A model generated the notes under the pieces. The model was not told where the DNA came from. It ran no database searches and was given only the letters and a program-made list of their open reading frames with translations. 64,000 nt of DNA, from the NCBI GenBank assembly GCA_003254885.1, contig QANT01006078.1, positions 39,205-103,204 on the forward strand, given 5' to 3'. The translations under genes and the position numbers were made by a program. The DNA comes from Purshia tridentata (lineage: Eukaryota; Streptophyta; Magnoliopsida; Rosales; Rosaceae). Below are positions 16,239 through 28,201 of the stretch, one piece after another (positions within the stretch are counted from its first letter, which is position 1; the number at the start of each line of letters is the position of its first letter).

Positions 16239-17402
16239 TGCAAGCAGGTTCATCCCAACATGGAAAACACCGCCTGGCATCAACTGGTTCAAACTGTGTA
16301 ACTGCCATATTTTTCTTCTCACCATTATGCTCGTATGTACTGTAAATAAATCAAAGTTTAAATATATCTATACCATTGAAATATAATAAGAGTGGAAGAA
16401 TGAAAGAAGACAAACTTTATAACAAATCCTAAATTCAACAAATACCTTCTATAGAACCCCTTCATGTTGTCATTCAAAATTCCTTCAAACCCAATGGCCA
16501 AAACTCCCAGTCCATTTGGAACCGTCTCCCCAAACTCCAAAACCAAAATCCCATCTTTTTCAAATATCTCAACTTTTGAAGGCTTGAAAACCTGCTCAAA
16601 CATTTTTTATACTCATTAAGATAAAGCTATCTTTAGTGACCGCAAAATCAGATAAATAAGTAGTAGGCGTTTGAAATGAAGGAGTGATATTCATATTCCA
16701 CTGGGTCTTTCCTTCCTACAATTTCTGAGCAGCCAAACAAGGCACTAAGGTTGACAATGTTATAAGAATTTCAGTCCATTCACTTGCTGAGAAATCATGA
16801 ACAGAGCACTTGAAATTAAAAAGAAATTAAACAACAACAAAAAACTAATCGAGCATTGATATCATTATTTATTCACTTGAGCAGCCAAACAAGGCACTAA
16901 GGTTGACAATGTTATAAGAACTTCAGTCCATTCACTTGCTGAGAAATCATGAACAGAGCACTTCAAATAAACAAAGAAATATAAAAACTAATCAAGGATT
17001 GATTAATTCACTTAATATTTACGAATCCACTGTCAACCACTAAAGCAACCTAAACGATGAAATTTTCTAACGCATCCTCAACTCTCCTTTCTTTCTCTTT
17101 TTCTACAATTTCTCGCAGCCAAACACAAATTGCGAACCAAGAAAAAACGTAAACTGAAATAAATCAAATGTCTGAATCAGTTGTACCTTGGAAGAGTTTC
17201 GGTGAGTGAAAGACACGGAACCGGCATCGACGGAGAGTTCGGCGACGTTGAGGACGATGAATCGGGTGTCGGCGACGATATCGAGGTCGATGGCGACGGA
17301 ACCGCTGAATTTGCAAGCGGTGAGGTCCGGTTTGAGTTTCAGGTCGTAGCGTTTCGGGACGGCGAATTTGGGAAGCCGAGGTTGGCCTTTGAACTGCTCC
17401 AT
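11636..17402 (-). CDS. APM1: M1 family zinc aminopeptidase, APM1/puromycin-sensitive type
   Basis: A gluzincin aminopeptidase that removes N-terminal residues from peptides. Plant APM1 acts in auxin-related trafficking and development. It has 19 exons in coding order: 17402-17187, 16591-16446, 16339-16237, 15979-15790, 15705-15612, 15421-15268, 15152-15048, 14976-14860, 14649-14536, 14219-14037, 13879-13567, 13485-13364, 13286-13189, 12846-12669, 12581-12467, 12385-12318, 12205-12131, 11995-11918 and 11821-11636. They give 884 residues, as expected for the family. Catalytic parts are GAMEN (272-276), the zinc site HELAH (308-312) with E331 in LNEGFA exactly 18 residues on, and the transition-state Tyr393 in AISYTKGA. 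The C-terminal ERAP1-like helical domain is complete. There is no signal peptide, fitting a cytosolic or peripheral enzyme. The exon 3 donor abuts a CT microsatellite, and intron 1 holds a 152-bp duplication. Confidence 0.95.
16208..16236. repeat. (AG)n microsatellite forming the aminopeptidase intron 3 donor
   Basis: The AG tract ends directly at the exon 3/intron 3 boundary. On the minus strand the donor reads AAG|GTCTCTCT, so the intron opens with the repeat itself and has CT units where the usual donor purines would be. Confidence 0.85.
16726..17010. repeat. 152-bp tandem duplication in aminopeptidase intron 1
   Basis: Bases from about 16726 and about 16878 align at an offset of 152 bp. 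The first about 93 bases are nearly identical; the rest has small indels and more mismatches. Both copies lie wholly in intron 1 (16592-17186), so the protein is not affected. Confidence 0.85.
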
Positions 17403-17757
17403 TGTTTGTGAGGAATGAGTTGAGTTTAGATTTGAAGGTGTATGCGAAATGGACTGATATCGACTGAGATTATCACAAACGCGTATTTAATGTCTAACTC
17501 TAACGTACCTCTCCCTTATTTTATAAGAGAAGAATATGAGTTTGATACGACCTCTAAAGCGAATGTGAATATTAATTAAGCATGTCTATTAAACTCGTAT
17601 ACAATTCCCTCTTATCTTCTCCATGTAGTAGTTAAATTTCGATTTTGTGAAAATTTTTAATGAAAATTTTGATGAAAATTTTAGAAAATTTTAAATTTCG
17701 ACAGAAATTAAATGGAAATGACGGAAATTACTATTAAAATACGGAATTTTTGAATGA

Positions 17758-17901
17758 AACTTTACCATATGTTTATTTAACATATTACCTACTATTTTCA
17801 TAAAAAATATTGAGAAAAATAAATCCTATAACTTTACCATATGTTTATTTAACATATTACCTACTACCCTCATAAAAAATATTGAGAAAACTAAATCATA
17901 T
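17758..17901. repeat. 72-bp tandem duplication
   Basis: Two nearly identical 72-bp copies starting at about 17758 and 17830 share TTTACCATATGTTTATTTAA. They differ at a few bases near the ends of each copy and are non-coding. Confidence 0.85.
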
Positions 17902-18024
17902 AGTAGGTTTCATGTGATATAAGGTGCTTATAATAAGCGCTGGAGACAAATACAATTAAATAAAATTAGTATATTATTTATACTCTATTTTTTTAAGAAT
18001 AAGGTATAAGATATTAGAGATTTA

Positions 18025-18142
18025 GGCATTTTAGGGTACTTTTAATATTTTTTTTGTATAGATGGATTTATCGTTAAAAAAAAAGCATTTTAGAGTACTT
18101 TTAATTTTTTTTTTGTATAAAATGTATTAAGGTTTATGGTGA
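18025..18142. repeat. Degenerate 59-bp tandem duplication
   Basis: The motif GCATTTTAGGGTACTTTTAA at about 18026 recurs with small changes at about 18085. Poly-T and poly-A runs surround both copies. Confidence 0.6.
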
Positions 18143-18424
18143 AAAAAAAACTCTAAAATTAAAGATCAAACAAAACCCCAAAGTTAAAAGACTAAATAAA
18201 ACTTCAAATAAAAGCCTAAATCTCTTTTTTTTTCCCAATTGCCTAAACTCCAAATTTCACTCCTTGATTTAAATTCAATTTAAAAATCATTAAAATTTTA
18301 AGAAAAACTTAAAAAATCCATCATTAAATTTTTTTTCTACATATATATTTATTCTTTTTCCACATTATCTTTCAAAAGTATAGTCAAGGATCATCACCAT
18401 CCATTTTTTCTTTATTCTCCCGCA

Positions 18425-18900
18425 GCACCCCCCCACACAAGCCCTACACCTTTTTTTTTTTTCTTTCTTTCTTTTTTTTCTTTTTTTTCTTCTTTCCTTC
18501 CTTTTTCTTTTTTCTTTTTTCTTCTTTCCTTCCCATCCTTCCACGTTCCCTACCTTTTGCGGCACTTTTCCCAATCTGCCTCATCTTTTGCTTTTTGTTT
18601 TTTTGTTTTTTCCTTCTTTCCCTTTCTTCCCCCCTCCTCCTTCCTTACTCTTCCCATCTTCTCCAGCAATCTCCCGCAGGCGCAGGGCCTGCCTCTTTTT
18701 TTTTTTTTTTTTTNCCTCCTTTCTTCCCTTCCCTTCCCCAGATCCCACTTCCCCCATGCTGAGATCCCCAGATCTCTTTTCTCTCTTCTCTCCCCACCCT
18801 CCTCTTCATCTCATCTCTCATCTCTCTCAATCACCCTGCCCCTGCCCCGAAACCCACCAGCAACTGAAAATCCAACCTCAACCTCTTCTCCACGTTAAAC
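18425..18900. repeat. Pyrimidine-rich low-complexity block with one ambiguous base
   Basis: About 480 bases of mostly T and C on the plus strand. An N at 18714 sits at the end of a T run. Open frames here are Lys/Arg-rich or Ser/Pro-rich by composition only, and I do not call a gene. Confidence 0.8.
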
Positions 18901-20326
18901 CCAGTCCAAATTTCGGGTTTTTTCGAAATTTCGCCGAAATGTCCGAAATTTAAACGAAAAACACATGAGATGGTGGTTTCGTTTCGACACCCTCCAAAAA
19001 CGAAAATTTCGGCGAAATTTTCGAAATTTAACTCCTTTTAAAATACCACACACATGCACATATAAATTGACTTTTCTAAAAATTAAATTAAAAATTTTAA
19101 TAATTAATTTATACTAAAATAATAGTGGTGTGAAAAGTAGGTTGCTAAAAATAAATGTGTAATTTTGTATTTTTTAATTCTAATTATTTTATTATCTTTT
19201 ATTAATAAATAATTTTATCAGTATTTTTAAAACTCACAAAATTAATTATTCTACTGTCCCTTTTAACTTTATACATATAGATATAGATAACTTGTTTTAA
19301 ATTACTAACCTCTGAAAAAATTAAAATGAAATACACCATAGTGTGATTGATCCTTGCTTTTTCTATTTGATATTATGATAAACCAATCCTAACTTAAACT
19401 CTAGAAGCAACATTGTGCTTTATACAAATATGATATCAACACACAAAATATTAGCAAATGATTCTATTTCAATGAGAATCCAAGTGATGGATGATGATTT
19501 ACAATGTAGAATCTAGCTTCTCTGTCTTTAACAATAGTGTTGTAAGTGCCTTTAATCAAATCAAATTCACTCATGTAAATCTAACGATTTATAACTTGCC
19601 ACTTCAACCAAGATGTCTAACATTAATAAGCCACTGAATTTATATGAGAGGATGAAATTTGATAAAAGACAATGACAGTACCATTTCTAAAAACAGAGAA
19701 GCTAAATTCTACAACGTGCACTCTCTCCTATCCCAAATTTCTTCCAAACATCCTCAGTGTGCCATAATCCTGCACAAGGGTACTTCCGTACACTGAGAAG
19801 ATAACTCCTTGAATAAAAGACAACAAATGAAATTTACCATGACATCAATGAAAAGAGATTCAAGACTCAATTTAAAAAGGTCACATTAAAATATATGGCC
19901 AGGCACCATTCCAGAGAAAGTTTCCTTTCTGCTTATTTATAATAAATATTGATAACATGATTTTTCAATAAATTCACAATGAACTTCCAGAATCATGCAA
20001 CTACAAAAACTTGCACGCTCAAGCCAAGAATAATTCTGCACAAATAGGATACTCTGGGGTCACTGAGTCAGCAACCAGTAACAAGCTGGTAAAAGTTTGC
20101 AAGTAAATTTTACACCATTTTATTTATGAGTGGACTATAGAAGAAGTTCCATCAAAGGACATGTACAAGACGTTTAAGCATAACAGCATTTATGCATTGG
20201 TATGGTATCTGTCCTCAAAATCCACATTAAAAGAGAACCCTGCAAAAGGCAGTTTTGAGTGTCAAACATTCTTCCAAGAGGTTATGGACAAAACAATTAG
20301 GAGCAAAGTCTGTCATTACCATTCAG

Positions 20327-23300
20327 TCATTGGTATTCATTTGGGGACTCCAAGAGCTTGTTATTCACCTCTTCCTCTTCTTCTTCGTTGTCTAAACATA
20401 CATGATATGATGTCAAAAATAGTGCATGAGACTAAAAAGAAAATGGCTACAAGATGGTAAGTGTTAATTATGTTGTCATATATTGAAAAGGGAAAATTAG
20501 AGCAAAAGAACTCAAACATATGTGTAAAATAAGACTATTCCGTCAAAATTTGTTACAATTTCCATAAAAAATAATAAATTAGAATACCACTAAGGATTCA
20601 CATCACTCGGAAAATCGCACACAAGCCATAAAATGCTCATAAACTGTAATGTCATATTTATAAAAATTAAAATGGCGCTAAGAATGAATGCACTCTAGCT
20701 TGATAGGGGTCAAACATGTAAAACTTGGGCAGAACAGGGAAATTTTGGATTTCAAGTTTTCCAAAGATATACAATAACTAATAATGTTTAATCTTCTTCC
20801 ACAGAAATGAACTTTGGAATGATATTTTACCATCCTTAAGAAGTTATCTACATGCACACACACAACAATTATTAAATTTGTTAGAAACCCCACAAAAGTG
20901 CAGTTGGACAAAATTAAGAATTTTTTGTGAGATTTAAAATTGGCAACTAAGTACGCAACATACTTGGAAGAGCAAATGACTTTTGAAAGCCAAATGAAAA
21001 GTCATATTAAATGAGTTTCTACAGATTTATCTCAAGTCAAAGATATCTGAAATATAAATGCCGCTATTTCCATCTCCCAAACCACTTACTCCACCCCCAC
21101 CAAATTCCAGAAAATAATTATTCCTAACATAACCTTAACTCTAATCCTACCTGTTTTGTTTTTTTCTTATTAAGCTTTGGAAGCAGCCATAGCATCACTC
21201 CTTAATTCTCTTTGTTACCTAAAATTACCTAGGTGAGTAGTTTTGGAGGTCGCAATAGCATCACTCCTTAATTCTCTTCGTTGCTCTAACTTAATTAGGG
21301 GATTTTATAGGTTAAGGTTTCTCAGAATATTTTAAAAGCCAATAAGGAACCGAATTATTTCTCAGTTTAGTCCATTCAATTAACCTTCATCACTAAATAC
21401 AAGAGCAATGCAAAATTAAGTGATTCTTTGGCTTCCAAACCCATCCCTCCCTTCCTTATGAATACAAACTGAAAGATCCTAACGAATAAAATTGCTCAAT
21501 TGTGATTTGGAAGCTGATACCAAAATGCATCCTAATGCATTATACAATAGTTTCATTTTCTTGATCAAAGAAGCATATGCAATGGAAAATGTTGAAAAAT
21601 AAGCAACTCAAAGTCTTACCTCCTTCAGGATAAATTGAGTTGTAGTGCACCTCTGCCCAAAAGCTCAAACAAATTACTGCAGAATATACACCAGAACATT
21701 AAGATTCACTCCAAACGTTTATTGCAGGTTGCGGGCAAACCAAATTTAAGCAAGAAAAGGGGTATGATATTTTCCATCAAAAATTCAACACAATGTTTCA
21801 ATTCGATGATGATTATTTTAGCAATTTCAGCATCCCACCATCCAAACCTGAAACTACTGTGAAAAAATTGAAACATTGTGTTGACTCATTATCAAAGTGG
21901 CACCCATATTTTTCTGGGACAACCCATATTTTTCCATATATCAAAGTGGCTCCATACAAATAAATATGAGACACATTATCGAATACTACTTTACAATAAC
22001 AAGGCTAGAGGTAACAGAGTACACAAGTCCCATTATAGTCGATGTGAATTAAGCAAAAGCAGTCAATTTCTAATCATAGATGCTACCTTAAAAAACTTAG
22101 TTTGGCCTGAGGGCCACCGGTGGACCCAGCCATGTGCCATCCCAGGGACAATGAGTGTTGTCAAAAGGACCCTTTAGATATATGGGCAGTGGGAGAAAAG
22201 TCACCAGACTCACCACATACTTGATTTCTAACCAAAAAAATAATGAAATATACAATCTCTACAAAGGACTCATTATGTTGTTTGATAGAGCCCACACATA
22301 GGTCTACTACACACTACATCTAGGACTTCCTTGAGAATGTACAAATTTAAGCATCAGTTCACATTACAAGTGCACATGAACCCAGAAACCCCAAAAAATC
22401 CTCCACTAATGTTATAGGAACAAAAATCAGTATTTGAATTAAGAAAACATTTATGAGCACAAAACCCTAAAAAATATTATAGAAACATAAAAATGGGTTC
22501 TGAATTCATGTGCCCAGATCAATTGGGCTGAGTTTTGAAATTAAACAGATTTTGAGTGGTTTAAAATTGAATTCAGTTGGACTGTGAATAGGTGCACTTG
22601 GAATGCTTTACCTCTTCAGTTATTCCAAAAGTGGAATGGATAAAGTCTTGAAATTATGGTATAGTTCAAAACAAAATTGAACCAAATTCAAGATTAAAAC
22701 ACAAGTTTCTTTCAGACGGTTTGGTGCCTTTACCCTCTTACTGGGAAGAAGTTTCTACAAGAGTGGGTACAACCAGCCTAGTGAATATACTGCCAAGTTA
22801 TAGCTGTTTCTGCCAACTTGTTGATATTCCTTGATTCATAACCCACAGGAAGTATTCTCCTGCTACTAAAAACAGCATGCTTATTTATTTATTTATTTTT
22901 ATGTGGACTTTAAAGACATCACCACCAGATTGAGCACAGAGGAAAAGTAAGAAAAAAATTGAGAGGAACTTCAAAGAAATAACTAAAGTACCTCGTTCCG
23001 ACTTTTCAACATTAGGAAGAATCTCAATGTAGCAGGTGTCCTTGAAAGACGTTATGACGAAAATTTTAACTCCATACTGCAATAAATAATTAACTTGTGT
23101 TATATAATACATTGTATGTTCCCAGGGAGCTGAAGGATGTAAACACATAAATGAGGTTTGAGCTTCTAGGAAAGCTAATTTATCAAAAAAGTCTAATAAT
23201 AGTATTTGATGTGTAAAATGTGATCCATCAAACTCAGCATAATCCAAGTAAATATAAGCATAATTAGAATGGAATTTTAACATTGAGCACAGCACGTAGC

Positions 23301-26300
23301 ATACACCACTAGACCGAAAGTTAAATTGTTCACCACACGTCCTCAATGCAATATCATCACATCACATCAAGTCCAACAGCAGGACATATTAGAAAGCAGG
23401 TTACATACTCACATGCAAGTTTTCCCATATCCTGGACCACAATTTAACCCCAAAAAGATTTCAACTTGAAACTCATAAAGTTTAGAACTTACTCTTATGC
23501 GTAAATGTTCAGTTCCATACTACCTAACAAGTTTGGAAAAGAAAAAATTTGAATTTTTCAGCCTATATGAGTTAACTGTACAAAATTTAATTATGATAAA
23601 CAAAGCATTTTTGTTGCTTTGGTGCTGAATTTGTAGTACTTGCATCCTTTTGTATTAAAATTGTTACTTGGGCGCCAGACTCACTTTCATAGCTAAAACC
23701 AATTAAAAATTTATGATGCATAGAAGGGCCTAAAGGCCCTGAAACATCCTCCATTGGATACTCACAGTTAGGAGGACATTGTTCTCTTGGATACTATATT
23801 CAAACAGAAGAAAAATTCAAGAGGAAAAGATAATTGGCAAGCTGACGTGATAAGCCTAAAAAAATAAAAAAAAGAAGCTGACTACAATTCTATCATAATT
23901 ATGAAAAAACAAAAGCGAAGTTTCTAAAACATACCGAATCTGCAGCAGCTTGTAAAGTAACATGATCGCCCCATTCACCACTCCTATTTTTAAACATGAT
24001 TATTTAAGCAAGGTCAAATTTTAGCCAAAAAGCAAATGATGAAGCCAACTAAGGGATTAGATGAATACTTGGACATCTTCTCCAAATAGTCACCATAAGC
24101 CATGGGAACATATCCCTCATATATCTCAGGGTATGACTTAAGCTGATCATTTAAGATATTCCAGCAATGAGACATCAAAATACAAGCGCACAAATAATAC
24201 CATTAAAACTCAAAGTCATAGTTAAAAAACCGGTAAACAAGTACAGAATAAAAGACAGCCAACCTGGTTTACAATTTGTTGTCTCACAAATTTGTGGTGC
24301 TCAGGAGATCGATAGAATTGATCGGATAGAGCGCGAAACTGGAAATATTACAGTATTAATGAGAGATCACAGCATGCTTGGATTACACTAAGCACCATAA
24401 TATATAATAGCCAGCTTCCACACATACAAGTCAGTCAGTGGCTGAACCAAATAATAAATAGTTCCTTTTATAACACAAGCAATCTGTCCCTTATTTGTTT
24501 GTTTTCTTGCTTGGTAAGTGAAACAAATGTGCTTTAATTTTCAAAGTATCTGATTTAAGTATTACTATAAAAGTGAAAAAACAGCTGGGGCACATAATGT
24601 CACATTATTTACAACCATCCCGATTCAGCTATGGAAGAGTATGAACAAGTGTAATTTGAAATTCTTTTTTTTTCCAGTCTGATTTGTTATTTGAAATTCA
24701 TACTAGTGTTTCTGTAGATGTTAAACATAGTGGAGGCATAAATGTATTATAATTGTGATAGATTCACAATTTCTAAGCACAATGTGAGACATTAGTTACA
24801 AAGACTCACATATGGATATGGTATTGTCTTGTCACTTTATGTAATTCACAACTAATTGTGCAGATTAAGCCAATTAAATTTTAAACAAGATAAAAGATGC
24901 AGGCCATCTGATATTTAACAAATAAGACATCTATGAAGCTGCAGATTCTGGAAGAAAATCGTGAGTCTGGAAGAAGCAAATACTTAGCTTACCCCTAGTG
25001 AAAGCCAATTAAAAAACTTAAATTTCTTAATATGATTCTTTAAAAATTAAATGATAATAAAAAATGTAATCTAAGAAACATATTTTGGAGTAGTTACTCA
25101 TCTAATGTTAGTAAACAAAGGCTTATGTGACCTTAAAGATAAGACATTTTAAAACCATGACCCAAGGCTGTGTGTATGTTCAGAGTGAAAGAAGTTAACC
25201 TGACAGTTACCATCTCCTTGGACCTTATCCTCAACCAACCCATATAACTGCAACCTACAGAAGCAAACTATTTCCAGCATCACATACATATTTAGACTGT
25301 ATTTGGCAACACTTGAGCAAGTCCATTAATTAGGATTCTATGTGGACAACTTGGATGCTCATTTAAAAAATGCTTTTCCCAAGCTCAGAGATATGTGACA
25401 TAAAATATTAGCACAAAATAGGAAACAGCAGTCAAACAACTTGCAAGAAAAAGTCAAGCTTTTTAAATGTAACTTACTGATTTATTTAAAACGGCAATTC
25501 AAGAAGCTAAAAAGCCATGGATGCCCCAGCCTTTTATCCCAATTGTGACTTCATGGTGCATTGTAAGTTTCATAAAGTCATTAATCCAATAAGCTCTTAT
25601 TCAGTTATTCCAAAGGTTGCCAACAACCTTAGAAATAGCAATCTTTTATGTAGCAGCAGAAAAAATAGTAGGCACATAACTTCCTAATGAATCAATGGAG
25701 TGAAAATTTGGGGAAATACTCTACAAAACATTCCACAGAGAACAAAAAAACAACACCTGTCCAGAAGCCTTTGATGATCTAAAGTTGCTTCATCTACCGA
25801 GGGTATATCACCATTAATTTTAGGAACATGCTGCACAAAACCAGCAAGGAACATAAAAGTATGAACTACAATTTGACTAAGTACATTGTTCTCAGAAAGC
25901 CAAAATTTAGCATATATGACCCGTTCCCCTGTCAACCACCATCTACCATATCTAATTGACTGTTTCATTTGTAGGCTTATAACAAAATTAAATTATCGCA
26001 TTTATCACAGTGGGATTGACTCTTTAACAATTTCAGGGGAGAATGGAAGAGGGGAAAAACTAAACAATAGAAACACGTGTCATGGGCCATATTTCAAGTT
26101 TTCAACATTTGACAAATTGCAACCAAAACTTAGAAATATGCTGCAGAAGAGCATGCTATCTCAAGTCCTCAACCATAGTTCACATACACAAATTTATTCA
26201 AAAAAAATCAAGAAGGTTCTTCAAGTGAAATGAGGTGCAGAGTATATAACTAGCTTCATATATCAACAATATATAAATGAAAAACATAAAAGGTCCACAA

Positions 26301-27003
26301 AACCTAACTGAGGGAATGTAAAGACAAAATACTTTGATGCAATTTTGTAAGGTCATAACTATCACCAATAATGCGGCACTTACAGGGACTGGAACCATCT
26401 GATTCAACCTTTTTCCTACTTCACCATCAAAAGTATATTTGTCTGTCAGCTCTAGGGAGTATGACCACTCATCCTCATAGTATGACTTTTCGTCCAGGCT
26501 GGAACATGAACTAGAAGGCCCTGCATCATCTGCCTCTTCCTGGCCACTCTCCTGCCCTACAAATTGCAAAAAAAAAAATATATATATATATATACACAAC
26601 AACCCAAAGCAAAGCACCCAAACTCCAAACGCAAAGAGAACAAAAAGATAATAATGCCAAACTCTGAAACTTAGCATTTACCAGGACCATAATTCCCAAT
26701 AGATTGCTCTTGCCATTCCTGTGGGAAAACAGACACTTGCAAATGTTCTACTTCTTCAGGTGAAGATCCAGGCTCTTCCTCTAATGCAAGTAATGATAAT
26801 TCTTCTTGAAGAGCAATAAGCTCATCATATTCTACATTTCTACCATCCGTATCATACATATCTTCCTTAAAATACTGACCCTGATAATAATTAGCATCAT
26901 CTTGGACAATAGTCCCACCATATCCACAATTATAATACGGATCACCATCAAAGAGCTGAAGACCCCACCTAACAACATCCGGGTCTTGCTCGTATGTAAG
27001 CAT
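20327..27003 (-). CDS. OTU-domain cysteine protease (deubiquitinase), OTU9/10-like
   Basis: A predicted ubiquitin-specific cysteine protease of the ovarian-tumour family. Ten exons in coding order are 27003-26682, 26556-26384, 25830-25757, 25254-25200, 24338-24264, 24142-24069, 23983-23935, 23076-22992, 21676-21620 and 20391-20327, giving 342 residues. Residues 1-165 are acidic and Tyr/Glu-rich, with no known domain. The OTU domain starts at about 190: GDGNCQFRALSDQ places the catalytic Cys207 with Asp204, and WAEVHYNSIY gives catalytic His313. The tail is acidic (EEEEEE). The last two introns are 1.2-1.3 kb, and the final exons are only 57 and 65 nt, so they are easily missed. A minus-strand donor (CAAG|GTGAAAC) at 27655/27654 and an acceptor just before 27006 suggest a 5' UTR intron. 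The choice of OTU9 or OTU10 is by general resemblance. Confidence 0.92.
21181..21312. repeat. 66-bp tandem duplication in the last OTU intron
   Basis: ATAGCATCACTCCTTAATTC occurs at about 21189 and again at about 21255. The flanking bases also match loosely at the same 66-bp offset. It lies inside the intron between 20392 and 21619. Confidence 0.75.
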
Positions 27004-28201
27004 TTGCTAAGTATATTAATACTAGGCGCCAACCGCACAAAGTAATTACTAAAGTCACTGTCCTCACTTAGAGCACCATAAATTCAGTGTGCTCAAAATT
27101 ACATAGAAGCCTACTTTGTTCTGAATGATACATAGCACATCAGTTTTAACCTGCAGGTATTACAACCCATTAGCAAGAGGGAAAACAAAAAAGATTTTAT
27201 TATGAAATTAAAATAAAATATTTTATTTGCTCAAGTGCAAACGAAAATCATAAAACTAAAAACCATTGTGTTTCTAAAACCAGTGGCATAAAGATTTTTC
27301 TTTAGCTGGAGGATGCATAATAATATGCATAAGACATTAACAATAGCAAATAATTTATATTCTGGAAAAATAAAGATGCATAAATAACTAAAGCTCAAGA
27401 AATGACCATAAATTTCCGTCTGCCCACAACGTAAAAATAAAAATATATCCAAATTTTAGAAAATAAAATTCTTCATTTTCACATTTGGACATCACTCAAA
27501 GCCTTCCTTTATATTAAAAATTAAAAATTTTGTTCCATTTTCAATGCGGTAAGCAAACAGAGCCATTAATCCGATCAAAAGAAAACCTCCAATCTTTTTT
27601 CTGTAAATAAATAAAAAATTGAATAAAGCAGCAACTCAGAGCCAAATGTTTCACCTTGGATTCAGTCTGAGATCATGTTGGGGGGCCGATCGAGAAAGAA
27701 TGTGATAATTATTAGAAAAAATGTAGGTTAAGATTGAAAAATCAGAAGGATTAGTGTTTATGTATTAAAAGAGATATTTGTTGAAAGGCGGGATCGAGAT
27801 GCCACAGAAAGAGAAGTGAGGAGGTAGGTAGGAGGGAACAGAGAAAGAGAATATTATGGAGTGAGTGAGAGAGAGAGAGACAGTAAGACAGAGAGAGAGG
27901 ACCACGGAAAGTGCCAAATTGACGAGTGAGTAAGTGACGGACGTCACGAGGTTTTGGTCAGTGTCTCAGTCGCCATGTTGGCATGTTCACCTCATAAAAA
28001 CAAAGACTGATAAAGCTTTCTCAGCTATAAAACAAATACTTCTACGTTTATTTTATCTTATTTTCTTATTCTCAAATTAATTCCATTCAATATTCAATAT
28101 TCATATTCCTCTGATGTCAAAAGGAGCTATATAATACGCTCTCAAATAGACAAAGGGGAACAGATTGGCTATCAGCTTTTTGGTACCCATTTGGTACAAG
28201 G

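Larger units (their letters stand above)
17631..19032. mobile_element. Candidate non-autonomous element with CGAAATTT-type inverted ends
   Basis: Bases 17631-17642 (GTTAAATTTCGA) are the exact inverse of 19021-19032. Both flanks go on with CGAAATTT/AAAATTTT motifs in opposite orientations for about 100 bp. The interior holds a long pyrimidine-rich stretch, two short tandem duplications and no protein. I see no convincing target-site duplication, so the borders and the element class are uncertain. Confidence 0.35.
17403..20326. other. Intergenic region between aminopeptidase and OTU genes
   Basis: It holds the aminopeptidase promoter (just right of 17402), a repeat-rich block at 17631-19032, and about 1.3 kb of AT-rich DNA up to the OTU stop codon, part of which should be OTU 3' UTR. 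I recognise no gene. The frames at 18365-18950 only reflect the pyrimidine-rich composition. Confidence 0.7.

Noticed and set aside
18365-18953. Several open frames, Lys/Arg-rich on the minus strand and Ser/Pro/Phe-rich on the plus strand
   Set aside because: They only reflect the C/T-rich composition, cross an ambiguous base at 18714, and show no conserved motif.
22885-23346. A 153-residue minus-strand frame
   Set aside because: Only bases 22992-23076 are a real exon of the OTU gene; the rest is flanking intron that happens to be open.
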